Of a stretch of 14,053 nt of DNA, positions 6,832 to 13,391 are shown in pieces; position 1 is the stretch's first letter, and every line of letters begins with the position of its first letter. The stretch covers positions 1 through 14,053 of the forward strand of contig CATIYQ010000123.1 in NCBI GenBank assembly GCA_949739465.1, in the 5' to 3' direction. Below the pieces are notes generated by a model, which saw only the letters and a program-made list of their open reading frames with translations, did not search any database and was not told the origin of the DNA. A program made the position numbers and the translations under genes. Source of the stretch: an uncultured Peptococcaceae bacterium. Its GTDB lineage: Bacteria; Bacillota; Dehalobacteriia; UBA4068; JAAVYR01.

Positions 6832-8253
6832 TTAGAAATTAAAATAGATAAACGGATTATATTGTTCTTTGGCAACGAAAGAAAGCACCAACAAAAGCAA
6901 CACGCCATAAGCCGCAGGCTGTAATAACAGCATGCTCCTTTGCCAGAGAACGCTTTCCGCGAATCTCTTTTTACACTGAAGCGCAACATCTACACTGAAT
7001 ACGGTCCCTAGGCAGAGATAAAACCAATACTCCTGCCAATAGAGCGTTGCCGTATCATTCCAAAGCGCTGCAGCACTATTCAGGGCAAACATAGTCTCCA
7101 AATAACATATCCCACTGCCAATATCTGCCGCTCGAAAGAATACCCAACCAATCATTACTAAGAGCAGCACCCAGGCACGATACAAAGCGGCAGGGATTTT
7201 TCTTTCCACATGCCATACTTTTTCTGTCAGAAGAAAAACAAAGTGCCACATGCCCCAGAGGAGAAAGGACCAGTCTGCCCCATGCCACATACCGGTACAA
7301 AGCCAAACCACCCACAGGTTAAGGTAACAACGGAAAATGCCCACGCGACTGCCCCCCAGCGGGATATAGAGATAATCCCGAAACCAACTGCTAAGAGAAA
7401 TATGCCACCGCCGCCAAAAGTCCGTCACCGACGACGCCATATAAGGATAATGAAAATTCTCTGCAAAGGAAAAACCAAACATTTTTCCCAAGCCGATTGC
7501 CATATCGGAATAACCAGCAAAGTCAAAGAAAATCTGCAAGCTGTAAGCAATAATTCCGAACCAGGCAAATCCGACAGTCAGCTCGGACGCGGGCATATTA
7601 AAAGCCTTATCGGCGACAACTGCCACCTGATTGGCAATCAACACCTTTTTCCCCAGCCCTAATAAAAAGCGGCAAAAACCAACGCTAAAATCATGCCAAT
7701 TTTCCTGACGGCTTTTGATTTGTTCCGCCACCGCCTGATAGCGGACAATAGGACCGGCTACCAGTTGAGGGAAAAAGGCAATGTACAACCCTAAGTCAAT
7801 GATATTTTTTTGCGGCAGCACTTCCCGACGGTAAACGTCTACCAAATAAGATAAAGATTGAAAAGAAAAGAAGGAAATACCAATAGGCAAATAAACTTCC
7901 GGAACAGATACAGATAAATGAAACAGACGATTGAGATTGTCAACCAAAAAGCCGCTGTATTTAAAAAATCCCAGGCAAAAGAGATTGCCAAAAATACCGA
8001 GCCATAAAGAGATTTTTTCTTTTCTCCGCCGCTCTCTTCCCTGATATCGTCCCAGGAGAAGACCAATCAGATAGTTCCAGCAAACAGAAACAATCATCAA
8101 CCAGACAAATACTGGCTCTCCCCACGCATAGAAAAACAAACTGGCAAAGAACAAAAACAGATTTCGCGTTTTTATCTTCCGTAAACAGACATAATAAACA
8201 AAAAGTACCATCGGCAAAAAGAACATTAAAAACGCCACACTGGGAAATATCAT
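6832..8253 (-). CDS. MBOAT family membrane-bound O-acyltransferase (AlgI/DltB-like)
   Basis: Polytopic membrane protein of 473 residues with roughly ten or more hydrophobic segments. It is predicted to carry acetyl groups across the membrane for O-acetylation of a surface polymer. AlgI-type motifs are clear: FNPIVYPF-like N-terminal MIFPSVAFLMFF, FFPQLVAGPIVRY (160-172), FDFAGYSDMAIGLGKMFGF (243-261), DFWRRWHISLSSWFRDYLY with His284, and the catalytic-type His324 in LCTGMWHGADWSFLLWG. The ATG has AAGGGGG about 8 bases upstream. Its closest functional types are AlgI/PatA-like acetyltransferases. DltB is less likely because no dltA, dltC or dltD is nearby and the partner is a DHHW protein. It heads a two-gene operon with that partner. 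Confidence 0.9.
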   Translation of the reverse strand: MIFPSVAFLMFFLPMVLFVYYVCLRKIKTRNLFLFFASLFFYAWGEPVFVWLMIVSVCWNYLIGLLLGRYQGRERRRKEKISLWLGIFGNLFCLGFFKYSGFLVDNLNRLFHLSVSVPEVYLPIGISFFSFQSLSYLVDVYRREVLPQKNIIDLGLYIAFFPQLVAGPIVRYQAVAEQIKSRQENWHDFSVGFCRFLLGLGKKVLIANQVAVVADKAFNMPASELTVGFAWFGIIAYSLQIFFDFAGYSDMAIGLGKMFGFSFAENFHYPYMASSVTDFWRRWHISLSSWFRDYLYIPLGGSRVGIFRCYLNLWVVWLCTGMWHGADWSFLLWGMWHFVFLLTEKVWHVERKIPAALYRAWVLLLVMIGWVFFRAADIGSGICYLETMFALNSAAALWNDTATLYWQEYWFYLCLGTVFSVDVALQCKKRFAESVLWQRSMLLLQPAAYGVLLLLVLSFVAKEQYNPFIYFNF

Positions 8254-8278
8254 TTTTTACGCCCCCTTTGGTATCAGC

Positions 8279-8307
8279 ATAAAAAAACAATGTGTCCCCT
8301 ATGTGAA
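8279..8307 (-). promoter_or_regulatory. Possible promoter of the MBOAT-DHHW operon
   Basis: Minus strand TTCACA (8302-8307, one mismatch) and TTTTAT (8279-8284, two mismatches) are 17 bases apart. The operon must start between the ireB terminator (8338-8376) and the MBOAT start, and this is the best candidate I can see there. It is only moderately convincing. Confidence 0.35.
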
Positions 8308-8337
8308 GAACAGGGAAAAATTAGCTGAATCTGCAAC

Positions 8338-8376
8338 AATAAAAAGGAAGTATCAATATGATACTTCCTTTTTATT
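8338..8376 (-). terminator. Strong intrinsic terminator after ireB
   Basis: A perfect 17-bp inverted repeat (8338-8354 with 8360-8376) surrounds a 5-base AATAT centre. The core stem is GGAAGTATC/GATACTTCC, extended by A and T tracts, so it could work in both directions. It ends the alaS-ireB transcription unit 29 bases after the ireB stop and insulates the MBOAT operon. Confidence 0.9.
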
Positions 8377-8404
8377 TATCTTTTTATTTATTTCGCCTGT
8401 ACGT

Positions 8405-8695
8405 TTATTCTTTTCCGGTGTTATTATCCTGCATACGAAGATAATTAACAACTAACTCTTCTACCAAATCATCTCGTTCCACCCGACGAATGAGGCTGCG
8501 AGCTTGCTTATGACTGGTAATATAAGCCGGGTCGCCGGAAATCAAATATCCCACCAGCTGATTGATAGGATTATACCCTCTCTCCTGCAATGCATGATAA
8601 ACAGCCAAGAGTACATCGTGAGCATTTAACTCCTCTTCCTTTTCGATTTTAAAATACATGGTGTTATCCATATTATTTGCATCCATCCTATCCAA
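8405..8695 (-). CDS. ireB: IreB family regulatory phosphoprotein (DUF965, YrzL-like)
   Basis: Small cytosolic protein of the IreB/UPF0297 family. In Enterococcus, IreB is phosphorylated by the PASTA kinase IreK and limits cephalosporin resistance. Family signatures are present: TMYF near the N-terminus, ALQERGYNPINQLVGYLISG, GDPAYITSHKQARSLIRR, and RDDLVEELVVNYL. The Thr before MYF corresponds to the N-terminal threonine region phosphorylated in IreB. The start taken here is TTG, because GAGGTG lies just before it; ATG codons at 8686 and 8671 are alternatives with poorer sites, and the protein would be 93 or 88 residues, closer to the family norm. It follows alaS by 120 bases, with a sigma-H-like promoter in the gap. 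No IreK-type kinase is in the window. Confidence 0.92.
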   Translation of the reverse strand: MDRMDANNMDNTMYFKIEKEEELNAHDVLLAVYHALQERGYNPINQLVGYLISGDPAYITSHKQARSLIRRVERDDLVEELVVNYLRMQDNNTGKE

Positions 8696-8744
8696 TCACA
8701 CCTCAATTCTTTTCTAGGGTTAGCTTGTTCTTGTTTCTATTCCT

Positions 8745-8773
8745 TTATTCCATATTTTTGCGAATATTCCTCC
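8745..8773 (-). promoter_or_regulatory. Sigma-H-like promoter for ireB
   Basis: On the minus strand GGAGGAATA (8765-8773), an 11-base spacer and ATGGAATAA (8745-8753) match every position of the Bacillus sigma-H consensus RNAGGAWWW-N11/12-RNNGAATWW. Transcription would start near 8737, about 40 bases before ireB. Sigma-H drives transition-phase and early sporulation genes in known spore-formers. Use by sigma-H here is inferred. Confidence 0.6.
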
Positions 8774-8815
8774 AAAAAAATGGAAATTTTTTCTGATACG
8801 TAAATTTATTGCTAC

Positions 8816-11500
8816 TTAAAGCCCCAACTGTTCTTTTATAGCAGCCAAAGCCGCTTCAAGACCTTGAGGAATTTTAGCAGTATCTTTACCGCCTGCTTGC
8901 GCCATATCAGCTCGTCCGCCGCCGCCACCGCCGCAAGCGGCAGCCATGGCTTTTGCGATATTTCCGGCATGGAGACCTTGCCCTGTCAAATCATCTCCCA
9001 CTTTTCCCACGATGTTAACCTTGTCTTCCGCCGCCGCAAGCAGCGCTACAACCCCCCTACCCAATTTGTCTTTGACCATATCCAAGACATTCCGAAGCGC
9101 ATTCATATCTTTAGCTTTGACTTCTGCTGCAATAACAGCCACGCCGCCCATATCCAGTTTGTTTTCCAGTAAGCCGCCAATATCGTCTTTTGCCATTTGG
9201 GCTTGGAGTTTTTCGATTTCCTTTTCCTTGCCCTTTAGCTCTGCCAAGAGACTCTTCACTTTTTCTTCCGTTTCTTCCGGCTGGGCTTTTAACAACGCTG
9301 CGATTTGAGATAAGGCTCTTTCTTTATGCAGGAAGTAATTCCGCGCTTCTTTACCGGTGAGGGCTTCCATTCTTCTCACTCCGGAACCGATACCGCCTTC
9401 ACTGACGATTTTCATCAGACCGATTTCCCCTGTACGGTTACAATGGGTGCCCCCACAAAGCTCTTTACTGAAATCACCCATGGTAACCACACGAACCATA
9501 TCACCATATTTTTCACCGAAGAGCGCCATAGCACCGCTTTCTTTGGCTTTATCCATAGACATATTTTCTGTGATAATGGGCAAATCGGCTAAGATTTGTG
9601 CATTGACCAGGTCTTCTACCGCCTGCATTTCTTCCGGTGTTACCGCTGTGAAATGAGCAAAGTCAAAACGCAACCGTTCCGGCGTTACCAAGGAACCTGC
9701 CTGATGCACATGGTCACCTAATACGGTCTGCAAGGCTTTTTGCAGCAAGTGGGTAGCGGAGTGATTACGCGCCGTTGCTAAGCGGATTTCCACATCGACT
9801 GTAAGGGTTACGTCCTCGCCTACAGCAAACATACCTTTTTCTACCCTGCACTTATGATAAATAATACCGTTAGGCAACTTCTGGGTATCAAGAACGACGG
9901 CTTCCCCTTGTTTGCCGCTCACGTTCCCCACAGAGCCTACCTGCCCGCCGCCGTTAGCATAGAAGGGCGTCTCTGCACAAACAAAATAAACCTCTTCCCC
10001 TGCCATGGCTTCTTCCACCCTTTTGCCATCTTTCACCATAGCGGCAATGGAACTGGAAAGACTCATTTTGTCATAGCCGGAGAATGTAGTAGCACCAACG
10101 CCAGTCAATGCATTGGTGAGACTTACCGCCACGTCTAAAGCAGTTTCCCCTTGACGAGCAGCTCGCGCCCGTTGACGCTGCTCTTCCATAGCGGCTTCAA
10201 AGCCCGCTTCATCTACCACCAAGCCGTTTTCTTCTGCTAAATCTTGGGTCAGGTCAATGGGGAAACCATAGGTATCATAGAGACTGAAGGCTTCTGCCCC
10301 GCTGAAACCAGGACGGTTTTCCCCTTTGATTTTAGTCATCATTTCGCCGGCTACCTTCAAGCCGTCGTTTAATGTTTCCAAGAACCGTTCTTCTTCAATT
10401 TTGATTACCTTTGCCAGGTAGTCCTTGTTCGCCACGATTTCTGGGTAGGCTTCGCCCATCACTTCACAAACAACATCTACCATTTTATATAGGAACGGTT
10501 CGTTTAACCCCAACATTTTCCCGAAACGAGCCGCCCGGCGCAAAATTCGCCGCAATACATAGCCACGCCCTTCATTAGAAGGCATTACGCCATCGGAGAT
10601 GAGGAACGTGCAAGAGCGAGCATGGTCAGCAATAACCCGGAATGGGAAACCTGCCGCTCCGCTGTCATAAGACTTGCCAGTGATTTTTTCTACATATTGA
10701 ATAAGCGGAATAAAGCCGTCCGTGTCAAAGTTGCTGGATACGTTTTGTAATACAGACGCAATACGTTCCAACCCCATCCCCGTATCAATGCTGGGGCGAG
10801 GCAGCGGCGTAATATTACCATCCGCGTCACGATTATATTGCATGAATACCAAATTCCAAATTTCCAGCCAACGGTCGCAATCGCACTTGCCGATAGCACA
10901 TTCTTCAGCGTCGCAAGCGTGTTCCTCCCCGCGGTCTACCATGATTTCACTGCAAGGACCACAAGGACCGGTATCCCCCATAGACCAGAAGTTATCCTTC
11001 TCCCCTAAGCCGAAAATACGGTCGTCACCGATGCCCGCTACCCGTTTCCAGATTTCTCTGGCTTCGTCATCTTCATGGAATACCGTGATATAGAGCTTAT
11101 CCTTAGGCAGCTTGATTTCCTCTGTCAAGAATTTCCAAGCAAAGGTAATCGCCTCTTCTTTGAAATAATCACCGAAAGAGAAATTCCCCAACATTTCAAA
11201 GAATGTATGGTGACGAGCAGTCCGCCCCACGGTATCCAAGTCATTATGCTTACCGCCGGCGCGAACGCATTTTTGCGAGGTAGTGGCTCTGGTGTAAGGC
11301 TTTTTATCCATGCCCAAGAACACGTCTTTAAACTGTACCATACCTGCATTGGTAAAGAGCAAGGTAGGGTCGTTAAAGGGCACTAAAGAAGAACTAGGCA
11401 CAATCGTGTGCCCGTTTTTCGCATAGTAGTCTAAAAACTTTTTACGAATTTCCGACGTGGTCATGTAAATAAACGGAGATTTTTCATCTGTGTTTGCCAT
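8816..11500 (-). CDS. alaS: Alanine--tRNA ligase
   Basis: Cytosolic class II aminoacyl-tRNA synthetase that charges tRNA-Ala and edits mischarged Ser or Gly. Its 894 residues are full length. The catalytic domain begins near residue 13 (MTTSEIRKKFLDYY), with PSSSLVPFNDPTLLFTNAGM and the RTARHHTFFEMLGNFSFGDY stretch. The editing domain carries zinc ligands His580 and His584 in NHSATH and Cys682 and His686 in CGGTHC. The C-terminal DHHA1-type C-Ala domain has a coiled coil near 735-765 and the GGGGGGRADMAQAGG motif. The start is the ATG with GGGAG 8 bases upstream, 12 residues longer than the usual MTTSEIR start, which has no binding site. It is transcribed from its own promoter and probably reads into ireB. 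Confidence 0.98.
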   Translation of the reverse strand: MANTDEKSPFIYMTTSEIRKKFLDYYAKNGHTIVPSSSLVPFNDPTLLFTNAGMVQFKDVFLGMDKKPYTRATTSQKCVRAGGKHNDLDTVGRTARHHTFFEMLGNFSFGDYFKEEAITFAWKFLTEEIKLPKDKLYITVFHEDDEAREIWKRVAGIGDDRIFGLGEKDNFWSMGDTGPCGPCSEIMVDRGEEHACDAEECAIGKCDCDRWLEIWNLVFMQYNRDADGNITPLPRPSIDTGMGLERIASVLQNVSSNFDTDGFIPLIQYVEKITGKSYDSGAAGFPFRVIADHARSCTFLISDGVMPSNEGRGYVLRRILRRAARFGKMLGLNEPFLYKMVDVVCEVMGEAYPEIVANKDYLAKVIKIEEERFLETLNDGLKVAGEMMTKIKGENRPGFSGAEAFSLYDTYGFPIDLTQDLAEENGLVVDEAGFEAAMEEQRQRARAARQGETALDVAVSLTNALTGVGATTFSGYDKMSLSSSIAAMVKDGKRVEEAMAGEEVYFVCAETPFYANGGGQVGSVGNVSGKQGEAVVLDTQKLPNGIIYHKCRVEKGMFAVGEDVTLTVDVEIRLATARNHSATHLLQKALQTVLGDHVHQAGSLVTPERLRFDFAHFTAVTPEEMQAVEDLVNAQILADLPIITENMSMDKAKESGAMALFGEKYGDMVRVVTMGDFSKELCGGTHCNRTGEIGLMKIVSEGGIGSGVRRMEALTGKEARNYFLHKERALSQIAALLKAQPEETEEKVKSLLAELKGKEKEIEKLQAQMAKDDIGGLLENKLDMGGVAVIAAEVKAKDMNALRNVLDMVKDKLGRGVVALLAAAEDKVNIVGKVGDDLTGQGLHAGNIAKAMAAACGGGGGGRADMAQAGGKDTAKIPQGLEAALAAIKEQLGL

Positions 11501-11565
11501 AACAATCGCTCCCTATGATTCATAAAATTTGTGGGTAAAACCGAACCGTATCTACTTGTCCCTAT

Positions 11566-11594
11566 ATTATAACACCTATTTTTTTCCATTACCA
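11566..11594 (-). promoter_or_regulatory. Extended -10 promoter of alaS
   Basis: Minus strand TGTTATAAT gives a perfect TATAAT (11566-11571) with an extended TG element. The -35 at 17-base spacing is weak (TGGTAA, 11589-11594), which an extended -10 can offset. The leader is only about 58 bases, too short for a T-box, and I see no T-box conserved sequence. Confidence 0.65.
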
Positions 11595-11630
11595 GTAGAC
11601 AAGAAAGATTTTATGGGATTTTTCTTACAA

Positions 11631-11666
11631 AAAAAGATAACAGCTAAGAAAGGCTGTTATCTTTTT
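11631..11666 (-). terminator. Intrinsic terminator overlapping the end of gerW
   Basis: AAAAAGATAACAGC (11631-11644) pairs perfectly with GCTGTTATCTTTTT (11653-11666) around an 8-base loop. On the minus strand it ends in a long U run. The gerW stop codon (11644-11646) lies at the loop edge, so the last seven or so codons of gerW form the hairpin. Confidence 0.9.
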
Positions 11667-12096
11667 CGGTCTCTTCATGATTCGCACTACTCTTTTCTTT
11701 CTTCCGTTTGTGCAGAATACCGTCTACCTGCTGAATCAGTCCGGGCGCTGCGTCAATAAGCCGTTCTACGGGCAATACGGAGTCTACCGAGATTAAACGA
11801 ACCTTGCCGTTTTCAATGGCTAGAAATCCTACCGGTTTCACCGAAACCCCGGCGCCGCTACCGCCGCCAAAGGGAAAACAATCCGCATCGCCATTGCTGC
11901 CTGCGCCCTTTTCCTGTTTTTCACCATATTCTCCGCCCCCCGCCGCAAAACCGCAACTAATTTTAGACACAGGAATAATGGTCGTTTCCGGTGCAGCCTG
12001 GATTGGATTCCCTACCACCATATTGACCTGCAGCAAATCTTTGATGTTAGAAATAGCTGTTTGCATGAGCATTTCGATTTCTTTCTTTTGCCCCAT
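11644..12096 (-). CDS. ytfJ: GerW family sporulation protein (YtfJ)
   Basis: Protein of 150 residues matching the YtfJ/GerW family, which is needed for normal spore germination in Bacillus subtilis but also occurs in species without known spores. The N-terminal helix (EIEMLMQTAISNIKDLLQVN) and VVGNPIQ are followed by TTIIPVSKISCGFAAGGGEYG. A glycine-rich FPFGGGSGAGVSVKPVGFLAI segment comes next, and then VDSVLPVERLIDAAPGLI. A charged tail is encoded within the terminator stem. The start has AGGAGG 7 bases upstream and overlaps the 3-prime end of the DUF2953 gene by 50 bases, suggesting coupled translation. The paired arrangement equals ytfI-ytfJ of B. subtilis. Confidence 0.92.
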   Translation of the reverse strand: MGQKKEIEMLMQTAISNIKDLLQVNMVVGNPIQAAPETTIIPVSKISCGFAAGGGEYGEKQEKGAGSNGDADCFPFGGGSGAGVSVKPVGFLAIENGKVRLISVDSVLPVERLIDAAPGLIQQVDGILHKRKKEKSSANHEETEKDNSLS

Positions 12097-12652
12097 TTTT
12101 TAGCCTCCTCTTCCTGATACACATCACCAGTTTGATTCCCTTACCTATAATCTGCCCCGAAGAAGTCTTTATCATACATTGCCACTGCCAATTTGTGTCA
12201 GCAGAAGAGAAACCAAACTGAAGAACAGGCTGCTTTTTCCATATCAGCCACTGCCGACTTGCACCGTAAAACCACCAAATAACGCCAGAAACTGCTCCAT
12301 AAAAGATTCCTTTTCCTTCCGGGAAATCTGCGCTCATGTTTCCGGAAAGAATCCACTCCTCTATGGTTATATCTCGCACCGCAATAGAAACAACAGAAGC
12401 CCAATTTGCTTTTATCGTCTCAGCTATTTTTCTTTGCAACCTGCCTTTTGGTTTTCCTCCTTTATTGCCCTGTCCAGCCTTTGCCAAAAGGTCCGTAACC
12501 ATATACTCTTTCCTGAAAATTTCCTTTTTCCAAATAAGAAATGCGACACGACCGCAAGGTCCACTTGCTCCATAAGATAGAGAAAGTCGTGTCCGAAGTG
12601 GCAGAAGAAGTACGCAACTCAAAAGCAATATGATACCCAAAATCCAAAGCAT
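12047..12652 (-). CDS. DUF2953 domain-containing membrane protein (YtfI-like)
   Basis: Protein of 201 residues with one N-terminal transmembrane helix (about residues 2-20, MLWILGIILLLSCVLLL), followed by the DUF2953 region. Typical features are an early strand-rich part (TRLSLSYGASGPCGRVAFLI) and a middle part with a GKGIFYGAVSGVIWW segment. The C-terminal core ends KTSSGQIIGKGIKL. The family is of unknown function and regularly precedes gerW/ytfJ. The start at the ATG 12652 is chosen because AGGGA lies about 5 bases upstream; a TTG at 12676 has no binding site. The coding region continues 50 bases into gerW in another frame. Confidence 0.87.
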   Translation of the reverse strand: MLWILGIILLLSCVLLLPLRTRLSLSYGASGPCGRVAFLIWKKEIFRKEYMVTDLLAKAGQGNKGGKPKGRLQRKIAETIKANWASVVSIAVRDITIEEWILSGNMSADFPEGKGIFYGAVSGVIWWFYGASRQWLIWKKQPVLQFGFSSADTNWQWQCMIKTSSGQIIGKGIKLVMCIRKRRLKNGAKERNRNAHANSYF

Positions 12653-12695
12653 ATGTTTCCCTGCCTTTCTTATCAATTTCAGTCTTGATTACCAT

Positions 12696-12725
12696 TATTA
12701 TCCACCGAAGAATCCTTCTTTATGC
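12696..12725 (-). promoter_or_regulatory. Possible forespore-type (sigma-G-like) promoter for ytfI-ytfJ
   Basis: Minus strand GCATA (12721-12725), an 18-base spacer and GATAATA (12696-12702) fit the sigma-G consensus GHATR-N18-CATNHTA with one mismatch (G for the first C). gerW is a sporulation gene in B. subtilis, which suits this reading. No good sigma-A promoter with 16-18 base spacing is visible in the same gap. The motif is short, so the call is tentative. Confidence 0.4.
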
Positions 12726-12733
12726 AAAGCAAT

Positions 12734-12766
12734 AAAAAAAGAGAAATAAGCAAATGCTTATTTCTC
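12734..12766 (-). terminator. Intrinsic terminator overlapping the end of the amidase-like gene
   Basis: GAGAAATAAGC (12741-12751) pairs perfectly with GCTTATTTCTC (12756-12766) around a 4-base AAAT loop. The minus-strand RNA then has a run of seven U (12734-12740). The stop codon of the amidase-like gene (12758-12760) lies within the stem. Confidence 0.9.
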
Positions 12767-13294
12767 CTGTCCAATGGTTGAAAGAGGAAAGGCGTCTTTG
12801 ATTTTCAAAAAAAGATAAGCAGTGTTTTCCGTCCAATGTTCCGTATCTTTTAACCGCCAATTTTTATGATAACAATTAGGCGTATGAGCATTTACCAAGG
12901 GTTGCCCCGTGGGGTCGCAAGCTGCCACAATAGCATTATGCTGCCACAGCCCGTCGCCTTGCCAGTCATAACAAATCACATCTCCCGGCTCCAGCTGCCA
13001 ACACTCCGATACCACCTGCGCCAGCTGTACGCCGCGGCGAGAACCAAAATACCAACGAAAGCTATGGGAAGACGCCCAAGAAAAACTGTAACGGTCTTGC
13101 TCCGTTCCTTCGCCTTGATACCACCAGCCCGCTTCCATATCAGCGGATAACTCCATAGGCATATGCCCTGCCCATAAACACTGAGACACAAAGTTGGTCC
13201 CGTCTACCGGAAAAGATAAAAAACCGGGGTTAAAATGATTCCACCATTTTTCCCCGTATTCCACTGCACTTCCTCTATCATATAAGATTGTCAT
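12758..13294 (-). CDS. Amidase_6-type (putative amidase domain) protein lacking the usual cysteine
   Basis: Protein of 178 residues resembling the Amidase_6 domain (a NlpC/P60-like papain fold). It opens with LYDRGSAVEYGEKWWNHFNP, then DGTNFVSQCLWAGHMPM (31-47), the LEPGDVICYDW segment (101-111), and WQHNAIV with His119 and VNAHTPNCY with His137. In family members I recall, the cysteine of a D-C-T-N-F/Y-V/I-S-Q motif is the expected nucleophile; here that position is Gly32 (codon GGG), while Cys39 follows seven residues later. There is no signal peptide. The start at 13294 is chosen for GGGAGG 5 bases upstream; the in-frame ATG at 13330 lacks proper spacing. A -10-like TATACT (13342-13347) lies upstream without a clear -35. 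The protein may be a non-catalytic homologue or use another residue; its substrate is unknown. Confidence 0.8.
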   Translation of the reverse strand: MTILYDRGSAVEYGEKWWNHFNPGFLSFPVDGTNFVSQCLWAGHMPMELSADMEAGWWYQGEGTEQDRYSFSWASSHSFRWYFGSRRGVQLAQVVSECWQLEPGDVICYDWQGDGLWQHNAIVAACDPTGQPLVNAHTPNCYHKNWRLKDTEHWTENTAYLFLKIKDAFPLSTIGQEK

Positions 13295-13391
13295 ATTGAC
13301 CTCCCTGCACACCCAAGGCTTTGATGCCATTCCTTACCAATAGTATATGGCCAAGAAATAAATTTATGCAGGGAGCGTCGAAAAAGAAATA

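Noticed and set aside
7210..7662. 150-codon open frame on the plus strand opposite the MBOAT gene
   Set aside because: Low-complexity basic product with no recognisable domain and no ribosome binding site that I noticed; it lies entirely antisense to a clearly conserved membrane protein.
8774..8815. Terminator directly after alaS
   Set aside because: The A/T-rich stretch with TTTCC and GGA gives only a weak, imperfect stem; read-through into ireB seems more likely.
8946..9308. Plus-strand open frame opposite the 3-prime part of alaS
   Set aside because: Serine/alanine-rich shadow frame of the conserved alaS C-terminus.
13295..13330. Upstream start of the amidase-like gene at 13330
   Set aside because: The purine-rich sequence directly abuts the ATG, while GGGAGG is ideally placed for 13294 and family similarity starts there.
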